This document shows positions 1-7,497 of a stretch of 10,486 nucleotides of DNA, piece by piece. Where the stretch lies: the NCBI GenBank assembly GCA_029240815.1, contig JARDZO010000205.1, forward strand, positions 1 through 10,486, read 5' to 3'. The translations under genes and the position numbers were made by a program. Source of the DNA: Brevibacillus sp. Lineage in GTDB: Bacteria; Bacillota; Bacilli; Brevibacillales; Brevibacillaceae. The notes beneath the pieces are model-generated. The model did not search any database and was not told the DNA's origin. It was given only the letters and a program-made list of their open reading frames with translations. Each line of letters starts with the position of its first letter. The stretch's first letter is position 1.

Positions 1-14
1 GCCTGCGGAAATAG
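1..14 (+). CDS. 3' end of upstream gene, probably an oligopeptide ABC permease (partial)
   Basis: One frame reads Leu-Arg-Lys followed by TAG at 12-14, and this stop overlaps the ribosome binding site of oppD. OppC/DppC-type permeases often end in a short basic tail of this kind, and in Opp operons the permease gene directly precedes oppD. Only three codons are visible, so the identity rests on gene order and is inference. Confidence 0.35.
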
Positions 15-28
15 GAGGGATCATCGTT

Positions 29-1024
29 ATGGAACGCATTCTTGATGTAAAAGACCTGCATGTCTCCTTCCATACGTATGCAGGGGAAGTAAAGGCAGTA
101 CGCGGTGTGAATTTTCATGTAAACCGTGGAGAAGCGGTGGCAATCGTAGGGGAGTCTGGTTGCGGTAAATCCGTGACAGCCCAAACCCTTATGAAATTGA
201 TTCCGATGCCTCCTGGAGACATTAAAAAAGGTGAAATCCTCTTTAATGGCGAGAACATCGTCAAAAAGTCGAGTAAACAGATGGAAGCAATTCGCGGGAA
301 AGAAATCGGGATGATCTTCCAGGATCCAATGACCTCTCTGAACCCTACTATGACAATTGGGAACCAGATTACAGAGGGCTTGATCAAGCACCAAAATATG
401 TCTCGCTCAGCAGCTCGTGAGCGTGCCATTGAGCTCTTGACGATGGTAGGTATTCCACAACCGGAAAAACGTATTGAGCAATACCCACACGAATTTTCCG
501 GCGGGATGCGCCAACGCGCGATGATTGCAATCGCATTGGCTTGTTCTCCAAAATTGTTGATTGCCGATGAACCGACTACCGCATTAGACGTAACCATCCA
601 AGCGCAAATCTTGGATCTGATGAAAGACCTGCAAAAGAAAACAGGTACTTCCATCATCCTGATTACGCATGACCTGGGTGTCGTTGCGGAAATGTGTGAT
701 CGCGTAATCGTTATGTACGCAGGTAAAGTGATTGAAACGGGAACCGTAGATGATATTTTCTACAACCCACAACACCCATACACAAAAGGTTTGCTGCGTT
801 CTGTTCCACGTCTTGACCTGAACCGCGACGAACCGTTGACTCCGATCTTCGGTACTCCGCCGGATCTGTTGCGTCCACCAGTTGGCTGTGGCTTTACGGC
901 ACGTTGTGAATCTGCGATGCGTGTGTGCCAAGAAATCGATCCTGATTTGAATGACGTCAGCACGACCCAACGAGCAGCTTGCTGGCTCCAGCATCCGCTT
1001 GCTCAGAACCGCGCAGGATCGTAG
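29..1024 (+). CDS. oppD: Oligopeptide ABC transporter ATP-binding protein OppD
   Basis: Cytoplasmic ATPase subunit that pairs with OppF to drive peptide import through the OppB/OppC channel. The 331-residue protein has Walker A GESGCGKS at 41-48, Q-loop Gln98, signature FSGGMRQR at 156-163, Walker B ending in Asp180-Glu181, and switch His214. The C-terminal oligopeptide/dipeptide extension carries Cys287, 293, 300 and 318 (CX5CX6CX17C), a pattern that binds an iron-sulphur cluster in some family members. The sequence is strikingly close to B. subtilis OppD, including the QHPYTKGLL block. ATG at 29 follows AGGAGGG (13-19) at good spacing. The stop lies 14 bases before the oppF start, so the two are co-transcribed and the operon begins left of the window. 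DppD is the alternative name, since peptide-length specificity cannot be read from the ATPase. Confidence 0.92.
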   Translation: MERILDVKDLHVSFHTYAGEVKAVRGVNFHVNRGEAVAIVGESGCGKSVTAQTLMKLIPMPPGDIKKGEILFNGENIVKKSSKQMEAIRGKEIGMIFQDPMTSLNPTMTIGNQITEGLIKHQNMSRSAARERAIELLTMVGIPQPEKRIEQYPHEFSGGMRQRAMIAIALACSPKLLIADEPTTALDVTIQAQILDLMKDLQKKTGTSIILITHDLGVVAEMCDRVIVMYAGKVIETGTVDDIFYNPQHPYTKGLLRSVPRLDLNRDEPLTPIFGTPPDLLRPPVGCGFTARCESAMRVCQEIDPDLNDVSTTQRAACWLQHPLAQNRAGS

Positions 1025-1038
1025 GAGGAGGGGAAACA

Positions 1039-1998
1039 GTGGATAACCGTGATACGCTGATTGAAGTCCGCAATTTGAAAAAGTTTTTTAGCATTGGTGA
1101 CAATACGCTAAAAGCTGTTAACGATATCTCTTTTGAAATCAAACGTGGTGAAACGCTGGGTATCGTAGGTGAGTCTGGCTGCGGGAAATCCACAGCTGGT
1201 CGTACGCTACTTCGTTTGTACGATGCGACAGCAGGAGATGTCCTGTTTGAAGGCAAAAGCATTATGAACCTGAACAACCATGAAATGAAGGCGATGCGCC
1301 GCAACATGCAAATGATTTTCCAAGACCCATACGCTTCTTTGAACCCACGTATGACAGTCGGGGATATCATTGGTGAGGCGCTGGATATTCATAACCTGGC
1401 TTCCGGTCAGAAGCGCAAAGAGCGCATCCAGGAGCTATTGTCCTTGGTGAGCTTGAACCCTGAGCACATGAACCGCTTCCCGCATGAATTCTCCGGTGGT
1501 CAACGCCAACGGATCGGGATTGCACGTGCACTCGCCGTAGAACCAAAGTTTATCGTTTGCGACGAGCCAATCTCTGCATTGGACGTTTCGGTACAGGCAC
1601 AGGTCGTTAACCTTTTGGAGCAATTGCAGGAGAAAATGGGCTTGACCTACATGTTCATCGCTCATGACCTGTCCATGGTAAAATATATTTCTGACCGCGT
1701 TGCTGTTATGTACTTGGGCAAAATGGTTGAGCTGGCTGATAGTGAAGCACTGTACGAAAAGCCACTTCATCCTTACACACAAGCACTGTTGTCCGCGATT
1801 CCGATTCCGGATCCAGAAATCGAACGTAACCGGGAGCGCATCGTTCTCCAAGGCGACGTACCGAGTCCGATGAATCCGCCGAGCGGTTGCCATTTCCGTA
1901 CAAGATGCCCGAAAGCGATGCCTGAGTGTGCCGCTGCGGCTCCAGAGTGGAAGGAAATTGAACCAGGACACTTTGCTGCATGCCACTTGTATAACTAG
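1039..1998 (+). CDS. oppF: Oligopeptide ABC transporter ATP-binding protein OppF
   Basis: Second ATPase of the peptide importer, forming the nucleotide-binding heterodimer with OppD. I place the start at GTG 1039, giving 319 residues, because GGAGGAGGGG (1025-1034) lies just upstream; an in-frame TTG at 979 would lie inside oppD and has no such site. Motifs in this numbering: Walker [10 protein letters not shown] at 44-52, Q-loop Gln95, signature FSGGQRQR at 151-158, Walker B Asp175-Glu176, and switch His209. The run [13 protein letters not shown] and the end of the ATPase domain resemble B. subtilis OppF. Unlike my recollection of that protein, the C-terminal domain here keeps four cysteines (284, 290, 297, 315) with the same CX5CX6CX17C spacing as its OppD partner, a DppF-like trait. 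It is the last gene of the operon and is followed by a hairpin at 2011-2047. Confidence 0.92.
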   Translation: MDNRDTLIEVRNLKKFFSIGDNTLKAVNDISFEIKRGETLGIVGESGCGKSTAGRTLLRLYDATAGDVLFEGKSIMNLNNHEMKAMRRNMQMIFQDPYASLNPRMTVGDIIGEALDIHNLASGQKRKERIQELLSLVSLNPEHMNRFPHEFSGGQRQRIGIARALAVEPKFIVCDEPISALDVSVQAQVVNLLEQLQEKMGLTYMFIAHDLSMVKYISDRVAVMYLGKMVELADSEALYEKPLHPYTQALLSAIPIPDPEIERNRERIVLQGDVPSPMNPPSGCHFRTRCPKAMPECAAAAPEWKEIEPGHFAACHLYN

Positions 1999-2010
1999 TT
2001 TCTACAAAAA

Positions 2011-2056
2011 AAGCGGGTTCTCAGGCCAGTGGGCTGGGAACTCGCTTCCCTTTCTG
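2011..2056 (+). terminator. Hairpin terminator after oppF
   Basis: A 14-bp stem pairs 2011-2024 with 2034-2047, with two G-U pairs and a 9-base loop. It starts 12 bases after the oppF stop. The downstream tract CCCTTTCT is only moderately T-rich, so termination may be incomplete; further hairpins follow before the next gene. Confidence 0.7.
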
Positions 2057-2074
2057 TGGTTTGTCAGCATCCGC

Positions 2075-2100
2075 CCTCTATGAGCGAGTCTCGATAGAGG
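2075..2100 (+). other. Small inverted repeat in the oppF-chemoreceptor gap
   Basis: CCTCTAT (2075-2081) pairs perfectly with ATAGAGG (2094-2100). GAG/CTC pairs extend the stem across a single bulged G. No clear T-run follows, so it is a structure of unknown role between two terminator-like hairpins. Confidence 0.45.
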
Positions 2101-2117
2101 TTTCCTAAAGTGGTTTT

Positions 2118-2174
2118 ACCTCTGAGAAAAACGGGTATCATACCCAAGAGTATTTCTTTCAGAGGTATTTTTTT
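2118..2174 (+). terminator. Terminator-like hairpin with seven T's upstream of the chemoreceptor gene
   Basis: ACCTCTGA (2118-2125) pairs with TCAGAGGT (2159-2166), and after a two-base bulge GAAA pairs with TTTC. Seven T's follow at 2168-2174. The large loop encloses a second small perfect palindrome, GGGTATCATACCC (2133-2145). It may be a back-up terminator for the opp operon, or an attenuator if transcription for the chemoreceptor starts further upstream. The sequence alone does not decide between these. Confidence 0.5.
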
Positions 2175-2186
2175 CTGTTCTTCTTC

Positions 2187-2195
2187 TGGTAAAAT
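2187..2195 (+). promoter_or_regulatory. Candidate extended -10 promoter for the chemoreceptor gene
   Basis: TGGTAAAAT reads as an extended -10 (TG, one base, then five of six bases of TATAAT). The matching -35 region is only T-rich, which extended -10 promoters tolerate. Predicted transcription would start near 2202, just before the ribosome binding site GGGGGTAGG (2214-2222). I found no well-spaced sigma-D promoter, which many Bacillus chemotaxis genes use. Confidence 0.4.
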
Positions 2196-2226
2196 GTAGA
2201 GTATTTAGAAAAAGGGGGTAGGTTTC

Positions 2227-4305
2227 ATGAAAAAAATCCTAATGCCGCGATGGAAAGGAAAGGGATCTGGAAGCTTTGCAGCGTTCTTTCAGAAATTCAA
2301 GACCTTGACTGAGACATCTGCCGGGCAGTTAAAAGGATCATTGGCTACCAAAATGATTGTGTTTGGACTGATTCTTGTCCTTATTATTATTGGATCTCTG
2401 CAATACATAGCGCTTTCTTTTTCTAAATCTACCTTGATCAACATCACTTCTAAGCAAGCAAAAATGTTGGCTGAGCAGCATGCTACCAATATGAATGACT
2501 GGTTGAGTTCCATCGTGACTTCTACGGAAGCAGCAGCCTCCAAGCGGGTCATGTCGACGGAGCTGGAGCCACTCGTCAGGGAACAGTTCACACTACTGCG
2601 TCAAAGCCACAAGGAAATATCCAAGATCTACTTGATTGATACGGCTACCGGGAAATCGATTTACTCCCTTACCGGGAAAAACGAGATCGATTTCAAAGAG
2701 AAGCAATACTTTCAAAAAGCGCTAAGCAGCGCTGGTACAATCGTATCCGATGAGGAAATCGTCGAGGGTATTAATAAGAGTTTTCTTTATATTGCGACAC
2801 CTGTAGGGGAAAAGAATAAGGACACGCAACGGTTGTTTGTCGTTGGATTTACGATCGATCAGATCGTGCAGAAGACGCAAGAAATTCCTTTTATGCAAAA
2901 CGGTTATGCATTCGTTGTCCGACCGGATGGCCTAGTAGTCGCACATAAAGACGCTGAGCAAAACAACAAGCTCTCCCTTGCAGGGAAGAGCGAATACAGC
3001 GATATGCTCGACATGATGAAACAGGAATCCAGTAACAGCTTGCTCTATACGGATAACGGAATGGCCAGTTTTGCCGCCTATGCTCCTATTTCTGTTCTGC
3101 ATTGGAATGTTGTGTTATCAACAGGCGTAGATGAAGTATACGGCGAAGTGAACAGCATGGGATGGTACTTTGTCCTAATCAGCATTCCGGTGATTGGGAT
3201 TTCAGTCTGGCTGATCTGGTGGTTTGCCAAACGCATCCGCACGTCCCTCTATGCGATTGCAAAAGATATGGAACGGATTGGTGCAGGGCATTTCGATGTA
3301 CACGTAAAGGTCAATGGGAACGACGAATTGGCCATGGTAGGACGCAAGATGAATGAGATGGCCGCCGAATTGCGCAAGCTCATTGCAATGGTCCAAGGAC
3401 AGGCGAATCAGTTGAATATCGCAACCGATGAGCTAACCTTGTTTGCTGAAGAAAACAAAGGGGCGATCAGCGTGATCACGGATAATATTTCAGTGATTGC
3501 TACCCGTGTTTCAACGCAAACGAATGAGGTACAAGCTACGGCTCATACGGTCTCTGAAATCTCACAGGGTGTCGAACAAGTAGCGGTGGCGGCTGAGTCC
3601 ACCTCTGTTGCGACTACACGTACCTTTGAACGGGCACAAGGCGGTATGCAATTGGTAGAGGACGTAATTGGAACGGTGCGTCAGGCGACCGCTGAAGTAG
3701 AACGTACAGCTGGACAAATGCACAGCCTGCGGGAAAGAGCTCGTCAAATTACGAGTATTGTCGAAATGATCAGCAGCATCGCATCCCAGACGAATCTACT
3801 GGCACTGAATGCAGCAATCGAAGCGGCGCGAGCAGGAGATGCAGGACGCGGATTCTCTGTGGTAGCGAGTGAAGTGCGCAAGCTGGCAGAAGAGAGCAGC
3901 TCCTTCTCGGAAAGAATTGCTTCAATCGCTCATTCGATCAATGACGAAGCGATGGATATGAGCAAACACATGGATGAAATCGTGGCGATGGTGAGTGGCG
4001 GACTCCAATCGGTAGAATCCGTAGGTGCAGCTTTCCAAAACATCGTCGCAGAAATTCAATCGGCTGCAGAACAAAGTGAATCGATGACGGCAACTTCAGA
4101 GGAAATGGCAGCGGGCAACCAAGTCGTAACGAACTCGATGCAACGCCTGGCTTCCATGTCTGATGAAATCAGTGACTCGATCACAGGTGTCGTCGAGACC
4201 GTGGATGAGCAGCTGCATTCCATTGCTCGTATTAATGAAAATGTAGAGCAACTGAAAAAAATGGCGGACGAGTTAACGGAAAACGTGAGTCGCTTTGTCA
4301 TCTAA
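2227..4305 (+). CDS. Methyl-accepting chemotaxis protein with dCache-type sensor domain
   Basis: Membrane chemoreceptor of 692 residues that passes ligand information to the CheA/CheW complex. Order of parts: basic cytoplasmic N-terminus (1-42); TM1 about 43-63; extracellular sensor about 65-305 with the Cache pattern (KIYLID at 133-138, then KQYF at 159-162 and a following IATPV strand); TM2 about 312-334; HAMP about 333-385; then the long coiled-coil signalling domain. Its hairpin tip is the nearly invariant stretch from Gln521-Thr-Asn-Leu-Leu through Glu532-Ala-Ala-Arg-Ala-Gly to Gly542-Phe. The sensor lacks an obvious R-x-x-W element near KQYF, so I do not call it an amino-acid receptor; the ligand is unknown. 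No CheR-binding pentapeptide is present at the C-terminus, as is usual in Firmicutes. ATG 2227 follows GGGGGTAGG. It is transcribed alone, between its own leader and a terminator. Confidence 0.95.
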   Translation: MKKILMPRWKGKGSGSFAAFFQKFKTLTETSAGQLKGSLATKMIVFGLILVLIIIGSLQYIALSFSKSTLINITSKQAKMLAEQHATNMNDWLSSIVTSTEAAASKRVMSTELEPLVREQFTLLRQSHKEISKIYLIDTATGKSIYSLTGKNEIDFKEKQYFQKALSSAGTIVSDEEIVEGINKSFLYIATPVGEKNKDTQRLFVVGFTIDQIVQKTQEIPFMQNGYAFVVRPDGLVVAHKDAEQNNKLSLAGKSEYSDMLDMMKQESSNSLLYTDNGMASFAAYAPISVLHWNVVLSTGVDEVYGEVNSMGWYFVLISIPVIGISVWLIWWFAKRIRTSLYAIAKDMERIGAGHFDVHVKVNGNDELAMVGRKMNEMAAELRKLIAMVQGQANQLNIATDELTLFAEENKGAISVITDNISVIATRVSTQTNEVQATAHTVSEISQGVEQVAVAAESTSVATTRTFERAQGGMQLVEDVIGTVRQATAEVERTAGQMHSLRERARQITSIVEMISSIASQTNLLALNAAIEAARAGDAGRGFSVVASEVRKLAEESSSFSERIASIAHSINDEAMDMSKHMDEIVAMVSGGLQSVESVGAAFQNIVAEIQSAAEQSESMTATSEEMAAGNQVVTNSMQRLASMSDEISDSITGVVETVDEQLHSIARINENVEQLKKMADELTENVSRFVI

Positions 4306-4310
4306 AGGAA

Positions 4311-4345
4311 GATCCCTTCTGCTTGTTGCGGAAGGGATTTTTCTT
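4311..4345 (+). terminator. Rho-independent terminator of the chemoreceptor gene
   Basis: ATCCCTTCTGC (4312-4322) pairs with GCGGAAGGGAT (4328-4338) in an 11-bp stem with one U-G pair and a TTGTT loop. A T-rich tail follows directly. It starts 6 bases after the stop codon and is a canonical intrinsic terminator. Confidence 0.88.
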
Positions 4346-4347
4346 GT

Positions 4348-4378
4348 GAATATTTTCCTATCCGGTTGGTGAGAATAA
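4348..4378 (+). promoter_or_regulatory. Candidate sigma-F/sigma-G promoter of dacF
   Basis: GGTGAGAATAA (4368-4378) fits the sigma-F -10 consensus GGnnAnAnTnn at every fixed base. GAATA (4348-4352), 15 bases upstream, fits the looser sigma-G -35 and matches four of five bases of the sigma-F -35 GYATA. Expected transcription starts near 4384, just ahead of the dacF ribosome binding site. B. subtilis dacF is known to be transcribed in the forespore by sigma-F and sigma-G. Confidence 0.6.
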
Positions 4379-4405
4379 AACCATGAATGGAGGGAAGAGA
4401 CTGTT

Positions 4406-5593
4406 ATGAAACGGAATGGATATCTCGCTCTATGCTTCATCATGTGCTTTACCTTCTTTTCTCCGATGGTTGTCGCGGCTGCTGAGAAGTCTGGGCCCCA
4501 GAATGGAGAAATGAATTTTGCACCACACGCACGGTCAGCTGTCATGATCGAGGCTGATACGGGGACAATTCTTTATGATAAGAACGCCAATGAAAAAATG
4601 CCGCCTGCCAGCATCACCAAAGTAATGACCATGCTCCTCATTATGGAAGCGGTAGAACGAGGGGAATTAAAGCTAACGGATAAAGTAAGGACGAGTGAGA
4701 GAGCTGCCTCGATGGGCGGATCTCAAATTTTCCTTCAACCTGGCGAAGAAATGACGGTAGAGGATATGATCAAGGGCATCGCGATCGCATCGGGGAATGA
4801 CGCTTCAGTGGCTATGGCTGAGCATCTGGGGGGGACAGAAGATGGATTTGTCAACCGTATGAATGAGCGGGCAAAGCAGCTTGGCATGAAAAATACTCAT
4901 TTTGTGAACTCAAATGGGTTGCCAGCAGAAAACCACTATTCCTCTGCTCAAGATATCGCAATCATGTCGAGAGAATTATTAAAGCATGAGGGAATCACTC
5001 GATTTACCGGAACGTATCAGGACTACCTGCGCAAGGATAGTGCGAACCCGTTTTGGTTGGTTAATACGAACCGACTGGTACGCTTTTATGAAGGTGTAGA
5101 TGGTCTGAAAACAGGCTATACAGGAGAAGCCAAATATTGCTTGACAGCAACAGCAAAACGCAATAACATGCGTGTCATTGCGGTAGTCATGGGTGAACCA
5201 GATGTGAAAACGCGCAATAATGAAGTTTCCACGATGTTCAATTACGCTTTCACGCACTTCCAGGTCATGCCCATGTACAAAAAAGGGGAAGCGGTACAGC
5301 TGATCACGGTCGATAAAGGCCAACAGCCACAAATCAATGCTGTCACCCCCCATTCGGTCAGCTTGCTGATGAAAAAAGGGGAATCTGGCGATCATTATTC
5401 ACGAGAAATCGTACTCGATCAACGAGTGAATGCCCCCGTCAACAAGGAGCAGGTCATCGGACATATCTTTATTCGGACAAAAGAAGGCAAAGAAGTGAAT
5501 CGTATCGATCTGTACCCGGAACAGTCAGTGGCAAAAGCAGGCATGTGGGAGATTCTTAAGCGGACGACCAAGAATGTTTTCATCAGCTACTAG
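4406..5593 (+). CDS. dacF: D-alanyl-D-alanine carboxypeptidase DacF (low-molecular-weight penicillin-binding protein)
   Basis: Removes the terminal D-Ala from peptidoglycan stem peptides; in B. subtilis DacF acts in the forespore and lowers cortex cross-linking together with DacB. The 395-residue precursor (B. subtilis about 389) starts with a signal peptide: KR, a hydrophobic stretch to about residue 23, then AAA for cleavage near 26. The S11 peptidase motifs are intact: catalytic Ser69 and Lys72 in PASITK, Ser129-Gly-Asn131, and Lys235-Thr-Gly237 in LKTGYTG. Residues from about 288 form the PBP5-type C-terminal beta domain, ending in a short basic-amphipathic helix that probably anchors to the membrane. 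ATG 4406 follows GGAGGG (4389-4394). The position directly before spoIIA and the sigma-F-like promoter distinguish it from dacA and dacB. A terminator at 5616-5660 separates it from spoIIAA. Confidence 0.93.
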   Translation: MKRNGYLALCFIMCFTFFSPMVVAAAEKSGPQNGEMNFAPHARSAVMIEADTGTILYDKNANEKMPPASITKVMTMLLIMEAVERGELKLTDKVRTSERAASMGGSQIFLQPGEEMTVEDMIKGIAIASGNDASVAMAEHLGGTEDGFVNRMNERAKQLGMKNTHFVNSNGLPAENHYSSAQDIAIMSRELLKHEGITRFTGTYQDYLRKDSANPFWLVNTNRLVRFYEGVDGLKTGYTGEAKYCLTATAKRNNMRVIAVVMGEPDVKTRNNEVSTMFNYAFTHFQVMPMYKKGEAVQLITVDKGQQPQINAVTPHSVSLLMKKGESGDHYSREIVLDQRVNAPVNKEQVIGHIFIRTKEGKEVNRIDLYPEQSVAKAGMWEILKRTTKNVFISY

Positions 5594-5615
5594 AGACACC
5601 TAAGAACGCGAAAAG

Positions 5616-5660
5616 AATCGAGTTGCCTCGAATGGAATACTGTGGCTGCTCGATTTTTTT
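5616..5660 (+). terminator. Rho-independent terminator between dacF and spoIIAA
   Basis: AATCGAGTTGCC (5616-5627) pairs with GGCTGCTCGATT (5644-5655) in a 12-position stem with one U-G pair and one T-T mismatch, followed at once by T's to 5660. The 16-base loop is longer than ideal. It would limit, perhaps not abolish, read-through from dacF into spoIIA. Confidence 0.75.
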
Positions 5661-5676
5661 GTTCTTTTGTCGACTG

Positions 5677-5705
5677 GCAGGAATTGGGTGAGAAGAAGAA
5701 GAAAA
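5677..5705 (+). promoter_or_regulatory. Candidate sigma-H promoter of the spoIIA operon
   Basis: GCAGGAATT (5677-5685) fits the sigma-H -35 pattern RnAGGAwww, and GAAGAAAA (5698-5705) fits the -10 pattern RnnGAAww. The 12-base spacer is as expected. B. subtilis spoIIA is transcribed from a sigma-H promoter that also needs Spo0A~P. I could not pick out a confident Spo0A box, and the dacF terminator occupies the region just upstream. Confidence 0.65.
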
Positions 5706-5741
5706 GAGAGTTTCATTACGGGATGAAGGAGTGTGTCAGCC

Positions 5742-6092
5742 ATGAGTTTGCGCATCGCGATGGAGACCAAACAGGATGTATTGGTTATCCGTTTGCAGGG
5801 AGAGCTGGATCATCATACAGCAGAAGAGCTGCGAGGTAAGGTAGATGAGATTTTACGGGCCCCCGACATTCGCCATATTGTATTGAGTTTGGCTGATTTG
5901 ACGTTTATGGACAGTTCAGGTATCGGAGTCATTTTGGGCAGGTACAAGCAGATATCCGCACGCTCGGGGGATATGTATGTGACCTCGATAAATCCGACAA
6001 TCTATCGGATTTTCGAGATGTCAGGCTTGTTCAAAGTGATTAAGTTTCGTGAAAACGAAGCAGATGCACTGCTTGTTCTGGGGGTGGCGTAA
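5742..6092 (+). CDS. spoIIAA: Anti-sigma-F factor antagonist SpoIIAA
   Basis: STAS-domain protein that, when unphosphorylated, binds the SpoIIAB-SigF complex and frees SigF in the forespore. I choose ATG 5742 (116 residues) because AAGGAG (5726-5731) lies 10 bases upstream. The in-frame GTG at 5733 is only one base from that site and is too close. With this start the phospho-acceptor falls at Ser58 in MDSSGIG, the same number as the B. subtilis residue that SpoIIAB phosphorylates and SpoIIE dephosphorylates. The N-terminal beta strands ([12 protein letters not shown]) and the DSSG loop are typical. It is the first gene behind a sigma-H-like promoter, and its stop is three bases before the spoIIAB start, so translation is probably coupled. 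Confidence 0.95.
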   Translation: MSLRIAMETKQDVLVIRLQGELDHHTAEELRGKVDEILRAPDIRHIVLSLADLTFMDSSGIGVILGRYKQISARSGDMYVTSINPTIYRIFEMSGLFKVIKFRENEADALLVLGVA

Positions 6093-6095
6093 ACC

Positions 6096-6542
6096 ATGAC
6101 ACAACGTAACTTTATGTCCGTTTCGTTCGCAGCTTTGAGTCAAAATGAAGCATTTGCCCGTGTGGCCGTCGCATCGTTTATTTCCCAGCTGGATATTACG
6201 ATGGATGAATTAGAGGAGATCAAGACCGTGATCTCGGAAGCGGTGACCAATGCGATTATTCACGGGTATGACGAAAATCCAGAGGGTGTGGTACATATCT
6301 CCGTGCAAATAGAAGAGGGTAAAGTGGACGTTGTCGTAGAAGACAACGGAAAAGGGATTGATGATGTGGAACAAGCGATGCAGCCGCTCTATACGACAAA
6401 ACCAGAACTGGAACGTTCCGGAATGGGCTTCACCATTATGGAGAATTTCATGGATTCTTTGGAAGTGGCAACTGTCGTCGGTAAAGGGACGACTGTTCGC
6501 CTAACCAAACGCCTGTCGTTTGCCAAAGCATTGCAAAATTAG
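6096..6542 (+). CDS. spoIIAB: Anti-sigma-F factor and serine kinase SpoIIAB
   Basis: Binds and holds SigF inactive in the predivisional cell and mother cell, and uses ATP to phosphorylate SpoIIAA. The 148-residue protein is a GHKL/HATPase kinase: N box with Glu48 and Asn52 in [13 protein letters not shown]1 box Asp83-x-Gly85-x-Gly87, and the lid region [16 protein letters not shown] around 97-112, all intact and very close to B. subtilis SpoIIAB. ATG 6096 lies 8 bases past GGGGTGG at the end of spoIIAA. An internal ATG at 6114 would match the shorter N-terminus of some relatives but has no ribosome binding site. It is followed after 12 bases by sigF, which fits the near-stoichiometric expression the switch needs. 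Confidence 0.96.
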   Translation: MTQRNFMSVSFAALSQNEAFARVAVASFISQLDITMDELEEIKTVISEAVTNAIIHGYDENPEGVVHISVQIEEGKVDVVVEDNGKGIDDVEQAMQPLYTTKPELERSGMGFTIMENFMDSLEVATVVGKGTTVRLTKRLSFAKALQN

Positions 6543-6554
6543 GGGTAGTGCCAA

Positions 6555-7310
6555 ATGGGTGCCGATATCAAAAATGCGAGTCAACCATTTCTGACCAATG
6601 ACCAAGTGAAAGATTTGATTGCCAAGAGCCAAGCTGGTGATGCGGATGCACGCGAGCTTCTCGTGAATAGCAACATCCGGCTGGTCTGGTCCGTCGTCCA
6701 GCGCTTTATCAACCGCGGGTATGAGGCGGATGATTTGTTTCAGATCGGTTGTATTGGCCTGTTGAAGGCCGTGGACAAGTTTGATCTGTCGTATGACGTG
6801 AGATTTTCGACTTATGCTGTGCCGATGATCATCGGGGAGATCCAACGTTTTTTACGCGATGACGGTACGGTTAAGGTCAGTCGATCGTTAAAAGAAACAG
6901 CGAATAAGGTACGACGTGCAAAGGATGAACTGTACAAGCAATTCGGCCGTGCACCCACGATCGCAGAGGTCGCAGAAGCTGTGGGAATCACGCCGGAGGA
7001 GGTTGTCTTTGCGCAAGAAGCGAGCAGAGCACCTTCTTCCATCCATGAAACCGTCTTTGAAAATGACGGTGACCCAATCACGCTGATTGACCAGATCGCG
7101 GATGAAAGTGTAAATAAGTGGTTTGAGAAAATTGCCTTGAAGGATGCGATCAGCCGGTTGACAGAACGCGAGCAGCTCATTGTCTATCTGCGCTATTACA
7201 AGGATCAGACACAATCCGAAGTAGCCGAGCGACTAGGGATCTCTCAAGTTCAGGTATCTCGTCTGGAGAAGCGTATTTTGCTCACGATCAAGGACCAAAT
7301 TGAACACTAG
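6555..7310 (+). CDS. sigF: RNA polymerase sigma-F factor (SpoIIAC)
   Basis: First forespore-specific sigma factor, released from SpoIIAB after asymmetric division. The 251-residue protein (B. subtilis 255) has sigma region 2 at about 36-106, including RLVWSVVQRF, the DDLFQIGCIGLLKAVDKFD core-binding helix and FSTYAVPMIIGEI. Region 3 follows (RSLKETANKVRRAKDEL), and region 4 ends in a helix-turn-helix at about 219-240 (QSEVAERLGISQVQVSRLEK). The block APSSIHETV plus ENDGDPITLIDQIAD is characteristic of sigma-F and separates it from sigma-G and sigma-B. ATG 6555 follows the GGGG-rich stretch at the spoIIAB stop. It is the last gene of the spoIIA operon. In B. subtilis spoVA genes follow; here a convergent minus-strand unit comes next. 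Confidence 0.97.
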   Translation: MGADIKNASQPFLTNDQVKDLIAKSQAGDADARELLVNSNIRLVWSVVQRFINRGYEADDLFQIGCIGLLKAVDKFDLSYDVRFSTYAVPMIIGEIQRFLRDDGTVKVSRSLKETANKVRRAKDELYKQFGRAPTIAEVAEAVGITPEEVVFAQEASRAPSSIHETVFENDGDPITLIDQIADESVNKWFEKIALKDAISRLTEREQLIVYLRYYKDQTQSEVAERLGISQVQVSRLEKRILLTIKDQIEH

Positions 7311-7390
7311 CAACAAAACAACGTCGAGACCTTACAGGAAAACACCATTGCAAATTGGTCATAACCCTGTCAAGTAGACAAAAAGGATGC

Positions 7391-7446
7391 AAAAATTCAA
7401 CGGCCGTTTCCCTGAACTCCACGGGGAAGTGGCCGTTAAATTTTTC
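7391..7446. terminator. Bidirectional terminator between sigF and the deacetylase gene
   Basis: A 15-bp stem with three wobble pairs joins 7399-7413 to 7423-7437 (core AACGGCC/GGCCGTT), with a 9-base loop. It is flanked by an A-rich run on the left (7391-7397) and AAATTTTT on the right (7438-7445), so each strand shows a hairpin followed by a T-tract. This serves the plus-strand spoIIA operon and the converging minus-strand unit. Confidence 0.87.
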
Positions 7447-7497
7447 TGTGATTTACATGCGGAAATATTTTCTAATGCTAAAAGGCATGCAAAGGTA

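Noticed and set aside
584..994. Minus-strand open frame opposite oppD
   Set aside because: It runs antisense through a clearly conserved ATPase gene, shows no recognisable domain, and is a codon-bias shadow. The same holds for open frames at 1435-1986, 4979-5395 and 6812-7180 on the minus strand.
979..1038. Upstream TTG start adding 20 residues to OppF
   Set aside because: It lies inside the oppD coding end, has no ribosome binding site, and the GTG at 1039 follows a strong GGAGGAGGGG.
2101..2138. Sigma-D (flagellar/chemotaxis) promoter before the chemoreceptor
   Set aside because: TAAAGTGG at 2106 and CGGGTATC at 2132 look suggestive, but the gap is about 20 bases, too long for the sigma-D consensus.
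1999..2226. Cyclic di-GMP riboswitch in the chemoreceptor leader
   Set aside because: Such riboswitches often precede chemoreceptor genes, but the conserved GEMM core and its tetraloop are not visible here.
5733..5741. GTG start for SpoIIAA three codons upstream
   Set aside because: It is one base from the AAGGAG element, too close for initiation; ATG 5742 also puts the phosphorylated serine at position 58 as in B. subtilis.
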